Below are positions 36,299-44,501 of a stretch of 58,615 nucleotides of DNA, piece by piece. The translations under genes were made by a program, and so were the position numbers. How positions within the stretch are numbered: the stretch's first letter is position 1; each line of letters starts with the position of its first letter. The DNA comes from Puniceicoccaceae bacterium K14 (lineage in GTDB: Bacteria; Verrucomicrobiota; Verrucomicrobiia; Opitutales; Opitutaceae), in the NCBI GenBank assembly GCA_022538095.1, contig JAKYXN010000036.1:1-58615 (forward strand). Reading direction: 5' to 3'. The notes under the pieces were generated by a model that had not been told where the DNA came from, ran no database searches, and worked only from the letters and a program-made list of their open reading frames with translations.

Positions 36299-36334
36299 AA
36301 AACGGTCGAAATCGGCTTGACTGTCAATTAAAAT

Positions 36335-36350
36335 ACGAAAATAAATTCGT
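36335..36350. promoter_or_regulatory. Operator-like dyad ACGAA-N6-TTCGT (right)
   Basis: ACGAA-AATAAA-TTCGT, 24 bases before the small-protein start. The half-sites are identical to the left dyad while the spacer differs, which suggests selection on the half-sites. Confidence 0.6.
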
Positions 36351-36374
36351 GTTTTAAATTTCATAAATAAAATC

Positions 36375-36581
36375 ATGTTAAGTCTCACTACTAATCCGGT
36401 TGCCGGACTGTTCCGTCGCACAAAGCGGCGTTTTACTCGTGGAGGGTTGGGTTCATCTCGCAAGAGCATTGCTCAAAAAATATGGGACGGTGAACCTGCT
36501 CCTTCTGTCGTATCTTCATCTGAAGCATCCGCTGAGAGAGAATCAGCGTATTCCCGTCTCAAATCTGAAACAAAATATTGA
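36375..36581 (+). CDS. Small basic protein, family member 2
   Basis: 68 residues (MLSLTTNPVAGLFRRTKRRF start). It shares TTNPV[SA]GLF, a basic RRF patch, GGLGS and KSxAxKxWD with the protein at 27718. The C-terminal half (SEASAERESAYSRLKSE) is polar and unlike the paralogue. The start codon lies inside the mirrored repeat. A gene resembling a ribosome hibernation factor follows with overlapping or near-overlapping ends, and a winged-helix regulator comes next, so these may form one transcript. No known family is recognised. Confidence 0.75.
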   Translation: MLSLTTNPVAGLFRRTKRRFTRGGLGSSRKSIAQKIWDGEPAPSVVSSSEASAERESAYSRLKSETKY

Positions 36582-36592
36582 TCCACCATATA

Positions 36593-36931
36593 ATGCATAT
36601 GACTGACAACAGCCTCTCCAAAAATCTTTCAATAAATTCAGTGGGAGCTCGCGTGACCGCTTCAGTTCGTTCTTATCTTGATAAGAAGTCTCAAAGTGTT
36701 TTTCGTCGTTACCCGAATCTTTTGGGTATGGAGATAGATTTAAAGTACGACAAAAATGTGCCTGAGGGGTATCTTGCTCGATCGCGACTTGTCTTGCCTG
36801 GATATGATCGAATCGTGGAGAAGAAAGGTTCGAGTATGTACACTGCCATTGCGAGACTCATGGAGGTTTCCGAGAGACAACTTCGTCGTCGGGCTCGTCT
36901 CTTTAAGTCAAAAACGCGATCTCTTAAATAA
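36593..36931 (+). CDS. hpf: Ribosome hibernation promoting factor-like protein (HPF/RaiA family, short)
   Basis: 112 residues from ATG 36593 (a second ATG at 36599 is equally likely; a TTG at 36578 overlaps the previous stop). It has the HPF/YfiA pattern: TASVRSYLDKKSQSVFRRYP helix, an edge strand VEIDLK-like MEIDLKYDKN, and the ending SSMYTAIARLMEVSERQLRRR with the conserved aromatic/acidic helix and basic tail. It lacks the C-terminal dimerisation domain of long HPF, so it belongs to the short type. Such proteins bind the 30S decoding region in stationary phase. Similarity is moderate, so the function is probable rather than certain. Confidence 0.72.
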   Translation: MHMTDNSLSKNLSINSVGARVTASVRSYLDKKSQSVFRRYPNLLGMEIDLKYDKNVPEGYLARSRLVLPGYDRIVEKKGSSMYTAIARLMEVSERQLRRRARLFKSKTRSLK

Positions 36932-36949
36932 TTTGGTGACGATCAACGC

Positions 36950-36982
36950 AAAAGCTGTTTTCGTTTAACCGAAACGGCTTTT
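36950..36982 (+). terminator. Terminator-like hairpin after the hibernation factor gene
   Basis: AAAGCTGTTTTCG pairs with CGAAACGGCTTT (one bulge and one G-T), followed by a short T-rich tail. It would separate the regulator gene from the upstream pair, or attenuate it. Confidence 0.55.
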
Positions 36983-36993
36983 ATTCGGATAGT

Positions 36994-37377
36994 GTGAAAG
37001 TGATTCTCGACAAACACGTATTTGATGTCATGAAAGCTGATTCGTACATTATAGCTCACATGAAAGTCGAAGCCCTAAGCCCTAAACCAGCAACAAGCCA
37101 GTCATCGTCGTGGACCTTTTTTTCCAATCATGCCCACGTGCTGCTGTCTTTGTATCGTAACCCTGATTCTACTTTGAGAGATGTGGCCAACCAAGTTGGC
37201 ATCACAGAGAGGGCGGTACAAAAAATCGTAGCTGAATTGGAAGCCGCGAATGTTTTGAGCAAAACGAAGGTAGGGCGATGCAATCGATATTCGATTAACA
37301 AAAAGAAGCGCTTACGCCATGCGATTGAGTCGCATCGAAACGTAGGCGATTTACTTCGTTTCATAGAAACGGATTGA
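36994..37377 (+). CDS. Winged-helix (MarR/ArsR-like) transcription regulator
   Basis: 127 residues from GTG 36994; ATG 37030 or 37060 are more compact starts. The conserved core begins WTFFSNHAHVLLSLYRNP at about residue 40, then LRDVANQVGITERAVQKIVAELEAANVL (helix-turn-helix plus wing), and ends HRNVGDLLRFIETD. This is a well-spread family of small regulators with that exact WTF-NHAHVL opening. A candidate target is the ACGAA-N6-TTCGT pair 600 bases upstream; this is inference. A decayed copy of the 3' end of this gene lies at 41969-42007. Confidence 0.82.
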   Translation: MKVILDKHVFDVMKADSYIIAHMKVEALSPKPATSQSSSWTFFSNHAHVLLSLYRNPDSTLRDVANQVGITERAVQKIVAELEAANVLSKTKVGRCNRYSINKKKRLRHAIESHRNVGDLLRFIETD

Positions 37378-37426
37378 TAGGCCGAGCTCCCACTTGAGCT
37401 TGGCTGCTCGGATCAATCCCGTTTAG

Positions 37427-37906
37427 CTACTTGATTCGTATTACTCTCATGTGCTTTTTGAGGGCTCCAGAGAGTTTCTCGTATTCTTCCATGGGAAGCC
37501 ATCCGATGATTGCGTCTGATTTTATGAGAAGGAAAATCATGTTTTTTGTGGTATTCACTTCTTTGGGTTTTTCACCTTCCCCTCTCAGTTCCTGTGCAAT
37601 GTAGTGACGCTCGATCTCAGCGGGACTCATGGATGTAAGGTCTTCAAGAAATTCTTGCTTTACATCCTCTGCTGCTAGATTGACGACTCGGTACGCTTGT
37701 CCATCTATCTTTTTTGTTTTAGATAGGTAGAGGCGTGCTAAGTCAGTTTTACCTATGGACTCAATAGGACTGTCTTTGTTGGCGAGGATTACAAACTCGG
37801 CTTGAGCGTTAAGTGTTGATATCGAGAGGACGAGTACAAGAGCGCTTAGTATGATTAGTCGCAAGTGTAGGATGGGTATTCGTAGTGAGTTATGAGTCGT
37901 ATACAT
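37427..37906 (-). CDS. PstS-like short periplasmic binding protein
   Basis: 159 residues. A long N-terminal hydrophobic signal (about 17-35, ending STLNAQA) is followed by EFVILANKDSPIESIGKTDLARLYLSK. That is the opening of phosphate-type substrate-binding domains, but the protein is only half the usual PstS length. Later parts FLEDLTSMSPAEIERHY and MIFLLIKSDAIIGWLP match the small single-domain versions found next to porins and hybrid kinases. It may present a ligand to the kinase rather than feed a transporter, since no ABC genes are near. It lies 13 bases after the porin gene. Confidence 0.78.
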   Translation of the reverse strand: MYTTHNSLRIPILHLRLIILSALVLVLSISTLNAQAEFVILANKDSPIESIGKTDLARLYLSKTKKIDGQAYRVVNLAAEDVKQEFLEDLTSMSPAEIERHYIAQELRGEGEKPKEVNTTKNMIFLLIKSDAIIGWLPMEEYEKLSGALKKHMRVIRIK

Positions 37907-37919
37907 AGTTTGAAGTAGG

Positions 37920-39194
37920 TTAAAATTTTACGGCGCTGAATACGTTCCAGCTATTGTAGTTGTCTTTAGAGTCTTCTGATTTGAAATCGTTTATGCGGAA
38001 CTCGCTTTTGAACAGTAGGTGAGGTTGCGGCCTCCACATAAATCCAAAGCTATTGCTTGTCGTTGAAGCATCTAGAGTTTCTCCGCTGGTTTTGCGATCA
38101 TCGCCGAAATCGTGTCTAAAGACGAATCCAAAGGTATCGGATGTTTTCAATTTCAATGATATGTACCCACTTTCTAAATCTTGGTCGATTTCGCGTTGAT
38201 GATAATAGTATTCAGACCTTAGCTCTAGTCTCTTGTTCGTGAAGTCCATGCCGAGAACGGCATTACGTTGCGTATCGAAATCTTCTTTCTGCTGATGAAA
38301 TGCTAGAGTAGCTCCGAGCTTCGCTTCGGAAGAGATCTGTTTTTCGGCAAAAATGGCTGCTCCAAAGGAGAAATCGCTTTCAGTTCTTTTGTTCGTAGCA
38401 AACAAATCTGGACCATCAGCTAGCCATGCGAAATATTTTATACCGATATCGTTTACTGTAAGTGTATTCATATACTCGATTCCCACTTGTTGCTTCGGCA
38501 CATAGGAATTGTTGAACGAGATTGGCCTGCTGAGCGTTTCGGTAAGGAAGTGCCAGTGAAGGTTGTACCAATAACCGAAAGGGAGAAAAAATTTACCCAT
38601 TCTGATCTTGGACGAATCTGCCAACTCGTGTTGCAGATACAGACGTTCTACTTTTAGATCTCCCTTTGTCCCGGAACTATTCGACTGAAAAATATGCTCT
38701 ATTTCGATTTCGGCGAAGACGTCCCAGCGTTCTGCAGGGTGGGCTTCTGAGTACAGATATAGCGGGTGGGCATCGAATCCGGAATTTGTCGAATCGCGGC
38801 TATCGTCAGAATAAACGAATCCTAACCACCCTCCAAAGTCGATAGAGGGCTTAAATTTTTCCTCGGTTTCAGTCATTTGGCCGAAGGAAGCTTCGAAGGC
38901 TTCCATTCCAGTCATGTTGGCAGAATTTTCTGTATTTAAAATTTCATGCGTAATACTGGGGTCTGAATCAGGTTCGATTTTAGCAACGCGCTTGGAGAGG
39001 TTTTCCAATTCGTTTTGTTGCGCTTGAAAGAGTTCCATTTGTTCTTGTAGAGCTAGCATAAGAGCTTCGTTTTTTGCTGAGAGCTCTGATATTTTTTCTT
39101 CAAGATCCGATTGTCTTTCTTCGTTGGGATAAGCGGTTACAATGACGCATTGTAGTAATGCGAGCAAAGTGACTAGTTTGTATTTAGTAATCAT
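37920..39194 (-). CDS. Outer-membrane porin-like protein with N-terminal coiled coil
   Basis: 424 residues. A signal peptide of about 22 residues, a coiled-coil segment of about 40 residues (LEEKISELSAKNEALMLALQ) that probably anchors to peptidoglycan or forms a trimer stalk, then a beta-barrel of about 300 residues with alternating strands (WDVFAEIEIEHIF, KIRMGKFFLPFGYWY, LELRSEYYYHQR) closing in NVFSAVKF with terminal Phe. Resembles phosphate-selective porin O/P-type channels, but without enough motifs to name the ligand. It lies between the kinase and the binding protein in one operon (gaps of 40 and 13 bases). Confidence 0.8.
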   Translation of the reverse strand: MITKYKLVTLLALLQCVIVTAYPNEERQSDLEEKISELSAKNEALMLALQEQMELFQAQQNELENLSKRVAKIEPDSDPSITHEILNTENSANMTGMEAFEASFGQMTETEEKFKPSIDFGGWLGFVYSDDSRDSTNSGFDAHPLYLYSEAHPAERWDVFAEIEIEHIFQSNSSGTKGDLKVERLYLQHELADSSKIRMGKFFLPFGYWYNLHWHFLTETLSRPISFNNSYVPKQQVGIEYMNTLTVNDIGIKYFAWLADGPDLFATNKRTESDFSFGAAIFAEKQISSEAKLGATLAFHQQKEDFDTQRNAVLGMDFTNKRLELRSEYYYHQREIDQDLESGYISLKLKTSDTFGFVFRHDFGDDRKTSGETLDASTTSNSFGFMWRPQPHLLFKSEFRINDFKSEDSKDNYNSWNVFSAVKF

Positions 39195-39234
39195 AACGAT
39201 TTTTAGTGGGTATTAAATAATCTTAGGGTGAGCC

Positions 39235-41649
39235 TTAATTTGGCCCATCGCTGGTCCATTTCTTTATAGCATCAGAAAGGCTGTTGGGGTTGATTGGTTT
39301 TGTAACAAAGTCATTCATCCCAGAAGAGTAACATTTATCTTCATACCCTTTTAATGCGTTAGCAGTGAGAGCAATGATCGGAATGTCACGATAGTTTTTG
39401 TTTGAGTTACGAATGGATTCGGCAGCTGAGAAACCATCCATGACTGGCATTTGGCAATCCATGAGAACGAGGTCAAAGGGCTCTCTCTTGAGGGCATCGA
39501 TTGCTTGGCGGCCATCTTCTGTAATTACACAATCTATACCGATTCGTCGCAGAAGCAATTTAATCACTTTTTGGTTTGTAATATTGTCCTCTGCGACAAG
39601 GACTTTGCATTCTTTTTGTATGAGTTCGGCCAATTTACGCTCCCGAGGCTCTTCCTTAGTTAAAGAGCTTTCGTTGTCATCGCAGCATAGTTTTTGTAAT
39701 GTTTCCAGTAGGGCACTTTCTTTGATGGGTCTAGTTAATATGGCATCAAAGTCACTGTGTGTTTTCGCTGTCTCGGAAAATTGCGTTAGTGCGATTATGT
39801 TGATTTTTTTATCGGAACTTACAGGCTTGATTTTATTAGCCAAATCGCTCGTATTAGATTGGTCAATTTTTGTATCCAAGATAATAATCAGATGACTGGA
39901 TTTTTCTAACTGATCGATGTGTGTGTTGATCGATGTGGCGATTTTTTCCTCTGGAGTCTGGGTGGAGGTTTTTATGTCTCTTGCGTTCAGTTGTTCTGAA
40001 ATAAAATTGGCAAAATGAAGATTCGGACTTAATACTAGAACATTGGTTTTCGGTGGAATCGAATAGCTCGGGGTATTTTTGCTTTCTTCTGGTTTTGGGG
40101 CTTTAAACAAGACTTCGAACCAAAAAGTGGATCCATTTCCTGGCTCACTGAGTACTCCTATTTTGCCGCCCATTAGGTTTACTAGCTTTTTGCAAATACT
40201 TAGACCTAATCCAGTTCCGCCATAATTTCTAGTGGTCGAAGAGTCTACTTGGCTAAAGGACTGAAAAAGGGTTTCGATCTTATCCGCTTCGATTCCAAGT
40301 CCAGAATCTTCGATTTCAAACCTGAGTGAGAGGTCTGAATTGTTTCGGTCTTTGATCGTTGCTTTGAGCTTTATATAGCCGTTTGGGGTGAATTTCAGAG
40401 CGTTGCCGATTAAGTTAAGAAAGATTTGGCGGATTCGTAAGGGGTCTCCAATAACTGTATGCGGTATTTGGTGATGGATTTGAGTGATGAGCTCCAAGCC
40501 TTTTTCGTGGGCTGAGACCGATACGAGGTCCATGGCTTCGTGAGCGATCTCCGAAAGATTGAATGGTATTTGTTCTAGCTCTACAGCTCCGGCTTCAATC
40601 TTTGAAAAATCAAGTATGTCGTTTATAATCCGTAGGAGGTTTGAAGCCGATTGCTTGGCTGTTGCGACAATGTCTTTTTGTTCGTCATTCAAATCAAGAT
40701 CTTCGAGCACCGTGAGCATCCCAAGAATTCCATTCATTGGTGTCCGTATTTCATGGCTCATATTCGCTAAGAATTGGCCTTTTGCCTCATTGGCTATGGT
40801 AGCTTGCCTGGCGAGCTCCTGAGATTCTTCTGCTAGTTTTCTTGCGATCTTAGCTTGGTCTTCCAAATCGTTGTTGGCTTGAGCCAAATCCTTAGTTTGG
40901 TTGTCCACAAGACGCTGCATTTCGTTTGCGAAACACTGTACGGTTTTGATGAGCGTTTGGGTTTCGAGGGGACCTCTTGGCGTAATTTCGATTTTCTGGC
41001 CCGTTTGTACGGCGTTGTCTGCCTGAGATGAGAGATCTACGATTGGATCGACTATTTCTCGGACAGTTTTCGTTCTGACGTAGTAAATGATAATTATATA
41101 GGCGAGTGCCGCTAGGGAGACGATAGTGATCGAGACTTTTTTTGCGAAAGCGATTTTCGCTTTATCTCGTGTGGCAAACTCCGTAGCCAGTGCATCCATA
41201 TCATCCAATTGATCGGAGAAAATAGCAGATTGATTGGAGAGCTCTTCTTGTAAAGACTTGTCTACTAGAGCAGTTTCGGCGGTTTCTTTTAGTGAATTGA
41301 GCTCTTGTTCGATCTTTGGAAGATCGTACATTCTTGCGAGGGTAGAGCTATATTTTGCGTTTTCAAAGGACTGGAAAGTACCATTGAGCCCTTCTTCGAT
41401 AAGCAACTGAAGAATTATTAGGTCGTCTTCAGATCCTATGGTTGCGATGTCAAAGAGAAGGGTAAGTCCTCGAGCTTTTTCGGTGAAGGAATTGATGGCC
41501 CGATAGTCTGCCGAGGCTTCGCCAGATTTTTGCTCTTTGTCGAAAATAACCAAAAAAGTAGCCGTTAAAACAACCGCAAGAGATACCGATCCAAGTATTG
41601 TCGCTCTTATAAGATTGGAGATTTTCTTTTTGATCCTTGTTTGTGGCAT
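39235..41649 (-). CDS. Hybrid sensor histidine kinase with one active and one degenerate receiver
   Basis: 804 residues. A membrane helix (about 16-35), a periplasmic helical sensor (about 36-170), a second helix (about 172-191), a HAMP-like linker and coiled coil, HisKA with His299 (FLANMSHEIRTPMNGILG), and a HATPase domain (NLIGNALKFTPNG, DSGLGIEADKIETLF, GTGLGLSICKKLVNLMGG). A receiver-like domain at about 530-650 has no clear phospho-Asp motif (LIIILDTKIDQS). The last domain is a full receiver (VLVAEDNITNQKV, LMDCQMPVMDG with Asp731, ALTANAL, KPI). It probably senses what the downstream PstS-like protein binds. No separate output protein is seen. Confidence 0.88.
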   Translation of the reverse strand: MPQTRIKKKISNLIRATILGSVSLAVVLTATFLVIFDKEQKSGEASADYRAINSFTEKARGLTLLFDIATIGSEDDLIILQLLIEEGLNGTFQSFENAKYSSTLARMYDLPKIEQELNSLKETAETALVDKSLQEELSNQSAIFSDQLDDMDALATEFATRDKAKIAFAKKVSITIVSLAALAYIIIIYYVRTKTVREIVDPIVDLSSQADNAVQTGQKIEITPRGPLETQTLIKTVQCFANEMQRLVDNQTKDLAQANNDLEDQAKIARKLAEESQELARQATIANEAKGQFLANMSHEIRTPMNGILGMLTVLEDLDLNDEQKDIVATAKQSASNLLRIINDILDFSKIEAGAVELEQIPFNLSEIAHEAMDLVSVSAHEKGLELITQIHHQIPHTVIGDPLRIRQIFLNLIGNALKFTPNGYIKLKATIKDRNNSDLSLRFEIEDSGLGIEADKIETLFQSFSQVDSSTTRNYGGTGLGLSICKKLVNLMGGKIGVLSEPGNGSTFWFEVLFKAPKPEESKNTPSYSIPPKTNVLVLSPNLHFANFISEQLNARDIKTSTQTPEEKIATSINTHIDQLEKSSHLIIILDTKIDQSNTSDLANKIKPVSSDKKINIIALTQFSETAKTHSDFDAILTRPIKESALLETLQKLCCDDNESSLTKEEPRERKLAELIQKECKVLVAEDNITNQKVIKLLLRRIGIDCVITEDGRQAIDALKREPFDLVLMDCQMPVMDGFSAAESIRNSNKNYRDIPIIALTANALKGYEDKCYSSGMNDFVTKPINPNSLSDAIKKWTSDGPN

Positions 41650-42003
41650 GCTCTGTAAAGGAACTCAAATCGGCGGAGAGAAGCACTTAGTTTAATTATG
41701 AGTATTAGTAGCCAATGATTTGACTGATTTTTTTCAATTCTCTCATATCTTGATAGATGAATACGCTTACCCCTCTAGTGGGAGATACTTATCTATTTTT
41801 TATTCAATCGCTTACAGGGCAATCGATCATGAAAATCTTTGATTGCGATTCCTCTTGTTCGAGCTTTGAAAAGGCAAATGGGCGAGTCTAAATGCCAAGA
41901 ATAGAACAGAGAGATTGGACCTAAGCTGATTCCAAATTCGAAAAACAGTGCTACGCTAAAGGAGGATTAACGAAGGCGATTTGCTTCGTTTTATGGGCGT
42001 GGA
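41650..42003. other. Intergenic region upstream of the hybrid kinase
   Basis: No gene. It should hold the kinase operon promoter. Its right end carries the fossil of the regulator gene (41969-42007). Confidence 0.55.
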
Positions 42004-42007
42004 TTAA
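41969..42007 (+). pseudogene. Fossil 3' end of a winged-helix regulator gene
   Basis: 39 bases read NEGDLLRFMGVD plus stop, against NVGDLLRFIETD plus stop in the intact regulator (37339-37377). 30 of 39 bases agree, and frame and stop are kept. The rest of the gene is not recognisable. It is a direct repeat of the intact copy, 4.6 kb apart, and overlaps the end of the convergent DUF2007 gene by a few bases. Confidence 0.6.
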
Positions 42008-42315
42008 TTTGCGGGGTTACCGCAGTTCCAGCACTCGCTGAATCCCTCGTCGACTTCTGAATCGCATTTGGGGCAGGTCCAGGCCGCTGTCCTAGATTTT
42101 GAGGACGAATTGAATTCCTTGATGATGGTTTGGGCTTTTTCTTCGTCCGAATCGTTGAGGACCCAAAGCTCCGGCCAGACTTCAGTGAAGGGAATTTCTC
42201 CCATGACACCGGAAGCGTTTTTGTTTCGAACAGTCGTTTGAATGCCTTCTCCCTCAAGCACGGATTGAAAGTGACCAACGTGTGTGAAATCCATGTGAGT
42301 GTAGACTTGTTTCAT
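42004..42315 (-). CDS. DUF2007 protein with C-terminal zinc ribbon
   Basis: 103 residues from ATG 42315 (MKQVYTHMDFTHVGHFQSVL). The frame runs to 42426, but the first 37 residues do not belong to the family. The DUF2007-type fold (PII-like, putative signal-transducing) has GHFQSVLEGEGIQTTVRN and VWPELWVLNDSDEEKAQTII. It is followed by a rubredoxin-like zinc ribbon with CPKC and CWNC. The function of the family is unknown. The gene stands alone and converges on the fossil regulator. Confidence 0.8.
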   Translation of the reverse strand: MKQVYTHMDFTHVGHFQSVLEGEGIQTTVRNKNASGVMGEIPFTEVWPELWVLNDSDEEKAQTIIKEFNSSSKSRTAAWTCPKCDSEVDEGFSECWNCGNPAN

Positions 42316-42500
42316 AATCTGTGAATGTTTGGGGTTGCTTGTTAGAAAAACGAATCCACTCCACAAAGGATTTCGCGGTAAGGAAAATAGTGCAAATTTT
42401 ATTCCTACGATCTTCGGAAAAGCCAATGATTTCGATAGATGAAGAGGGTGGATTACAGGCTCAATACGGGATAGTAGGCAAACTTGCGTGAGTGGGCGTA

Positions 42501-44495
42501 TTAGCCTTCTGTTTTAGATAAGACGATAGGTGAGTTTTCAGCAGTGATTACTTCATTGTAGAATGCTTGAATATCTTCGTAAGCGTCCGCGGGAACTGTG
42601 GCACTGTTTGTGATGAATTTTCTATCGAAGTAGAGTTCGTTACCTTCAATTCGAATGCTTGAGCGGTAACTCGCGTAGTCGCGTACGATCTCAATTGATT
42701 CATTGAATTCGTCGACTTTGAACCCTTCAGGGATATGGAACTTTGCTTCTGATTCTAGCATCTTGGGCCTAAGAAGAATAGGCATAGTGCGTTTTGGTTT
42801 TACAAATGGGTGGTTTTTTAGGCGTCCTAGTATTGTTGGATTGAATACTAAAAATTTGCCTCTCATTGATTTTGAATACTTAGGCAAACCGCAAGCGATC
42901 TTCGTGTGAAAGGTTAGGTCTGAATCACTATTATCGTTTACTGATAAGAGGTCCACTTTGACTATGGAATTATCACTGGCGAGGTGTTTTGCAAAAAGCT
43001 TTTCGTAGTTAGATTCGCCATTTTCTTGAAATGTTCGCCTTTCAACATCTCCTGCATTACCGGAAAACGTTGTATTGATAATTGCTAGTAGTGTGCCATT
43101 AGGCAATAGTTCGGCCTCCACTGATCGTTTCGTGCAATTTTGGAGAGGAGTGACTTCCGGAAGTCTTATGAGTTCAGATAGCCCGGGTTTGCCAACAAGT
43201 GCCCAACCACCTTGCTCTACGAATGGGAGCTCACCAATCGGAGTTAGTTCGGATGTTGGGTCGACAAATAGGATTCGACCGAGATCGGTATCTTCTGAAA
43301 CCGCCGGCTTGTTTATAGTATGATCCACTTCAATTGCAGCAATACAGTGGTTGAAGTAGTAAGTTGATGGTAGCTCTGTATCGACAGCATCATTATTTAT
43401 TGCATTAACTGCGACTGAATAAGAATTAATTCCTACGGACTTAAGCATAGCTCGCATTAGGGCAGTTTTGTCTTTGCAATCTCCGTAGCTCACACGAAAT
43501 GTTTCGCTTGCGGGTCGAGGAGCGTAGCCGCCGCCTTTGGCGACATCCATGGAAATTCCAGCATAAGTAAGTGCTCTCGAATAGTTTCCAATAGCTTGAA
43601 TTTTTTCCCAATCATTTGTTGCATTTTGGGTTAACTCATGGGCTTTTTGGGTAATGTCTTCGTTGGGCTCTGACATTGGGTCCGCTACATTCGATTGGTA
43701 ATTTGCAATAGACTCCCAACTGTCGAATCGTAAAATTGACTGAGATAATTTTGAGTTTTGGGGAGGAGTAATGTCTGCACACAATTGGCTGTTTGTTCGA
43801 GATGATGATGGGGCTTGTTCCTCGTTTTTTATGGATTCGAGATTTCTCATTTCCCATGAAATAGTATTTCCGGTTATAATACCATTGGGAGCTCCATTGC
43901 GTAACGTTTCTCTAACATTCCAGGTTTCTGGGTAGGTAATGCTAAGTTTTGAGAACGCTACAGGTGAATTTTGATGAAAACGCCAGTGGTATTGTGTGAA
44001 TATGGTAAATTCTTCAGTTGTATATTCATAAGCAAATACATCGTTCTTATGAGTTCGAGAGGCCCCGTTTATTGTTCTTGTGCGGGTTTCTCGATACAAG
44101 TGGCCTCCAATTAATCCTTTATCTATTTGGTCTTTTTTCTTGTACTTATAAGCTTCCCCATCTTCGTCTACGCTCCAAGCATTGAAACTTGAAATCTTCT
44201 CCGATTTAGCGTTATACTTTATCGTTGCAATGGCTCGGTCACTGGCCTTGTTGTCGATCACTTTTATTGCATATCGTACGGTTCGGGAGATTCTACGGGT
44301 TGGAAGAATTTCATAAATCCCTTCATCCCATAGAACGATAATCCCAGATTTGCGCTCACCCTCTTCTTTAGGGGGTTCAGGTATGGCATGAGCTTGCTGA
44401 AGCCAACTTGGGATGTTGTTTTTAGCTCCTAGCTGAGTGGAGGAAACTAGTACCAGGAAAAGCGTAAAAATGAAAGAGGCAAAAGGGGTGGGCAT
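42501..44495 (-). CDS. DUF3857/transglutaminase-like exported protein, triad intact
   Basis: 664 residues. A signal peptide of about 24 residues, a DUF3857 domain (about 50-230, beta-rich), a transglutaminase-like core with Cys340 (YGDCKDKTALMRAML), His383 (FNHCIAAIEV) and Asp412 (FVDPT), then a beta-rich tail. The triad is complete, so cysteine-dependent acyl transfer or peptidase activity is possible, though most DUF3857 proteins are uncharacterised. It lies six bases after a paralogue that lost these residues, so the two are probably translated together. Confidence 0.85.
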   Translation of the reverse strand: MPTPFASFIFTLFLVLVSSTQLGAKNNIPSWLQQAHAIPEPPKEEGERKSGIIVLWDEGIYEILPTRRISRTVRYAIKVIDNKASDRAIATIKYNAKSEKISSFNAWSVDEDGEAYKYKKKDQIDKGLIGGHLYRETRTRTINGASRTHKNDVFAYEYTTEEFTIFTQYHWRFHQNSPVAFSKLSITYPETWNVRETLRNGAPNGIITGNTISWEMRNLESIKNEEQAPSSSRTNSQLCADITPPQNSKLSQSILRFDSWESIANYQSNVADPMSEPNEDITQKAHELTQNATNDWEKIQAIGNYSRALTYAGISMDVAKGGGYAPRPASETFRVSYGDCKDKTALMRAMLKSVGINSYSVAVNAINNDAVDTELPSTYYFNHCIAAIEVDHTINKPAVSEDTDLGRILFVDPTSELTPIGELPFVEQGGWALVGKPGLSELIRLPEVTPLQNCTKRSVEAELLPNGTLLAIINTTFSGNAGDVERRTFQENGESNYEKLFAKHLASDNSIVKVDLLSVNDNSDSDLTFHTKIACGLPKYSKSMRGKFLVFNPTILGRLKNHPFVKPKRTMPILLRPKMLESEAKFHIPEGFKVDEFNESIEIVRDYASYRSSIRIEGNELYFDRKFITNSATVPADAYEDIQAFYNEVITAENSPIVLSKTEG

Positions 44496-44501
44496 ATCGA
44501 T

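Larger units (their letters stand above)
36255..36378. promoter_or_regulatory. Mirrored divergent promoter: perfect 33-bp inverted repeat including both start codons
   Basis: 36255-36287 and 36346-36378 are exact reverse complements. CAT 36256-36258 is the start of the stress protein and ATG 36375-36377 the start of the small basic protein, so both transcripts have the same leader up to the ATG. The symmetry continues in register with mismatches to 36299/36334. The 34-bp centre holds TTGAC-T-GTCAA (36317-36327), giving a TTGACA on the minus strand and a TTGACT on the plus strand as possible -35 elements; the -10 elements are not clear. No Shine-Dalgarno is present in either leader. Confidence 0.9.

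Noticed and set aside
37381-37405. Possible terminator GCCGAGCTC with GAGCTTGGC after the regulator gene
   Set aside because: The stem is fair (one G-T) but no T-run exists on either strand, so I did not call it.
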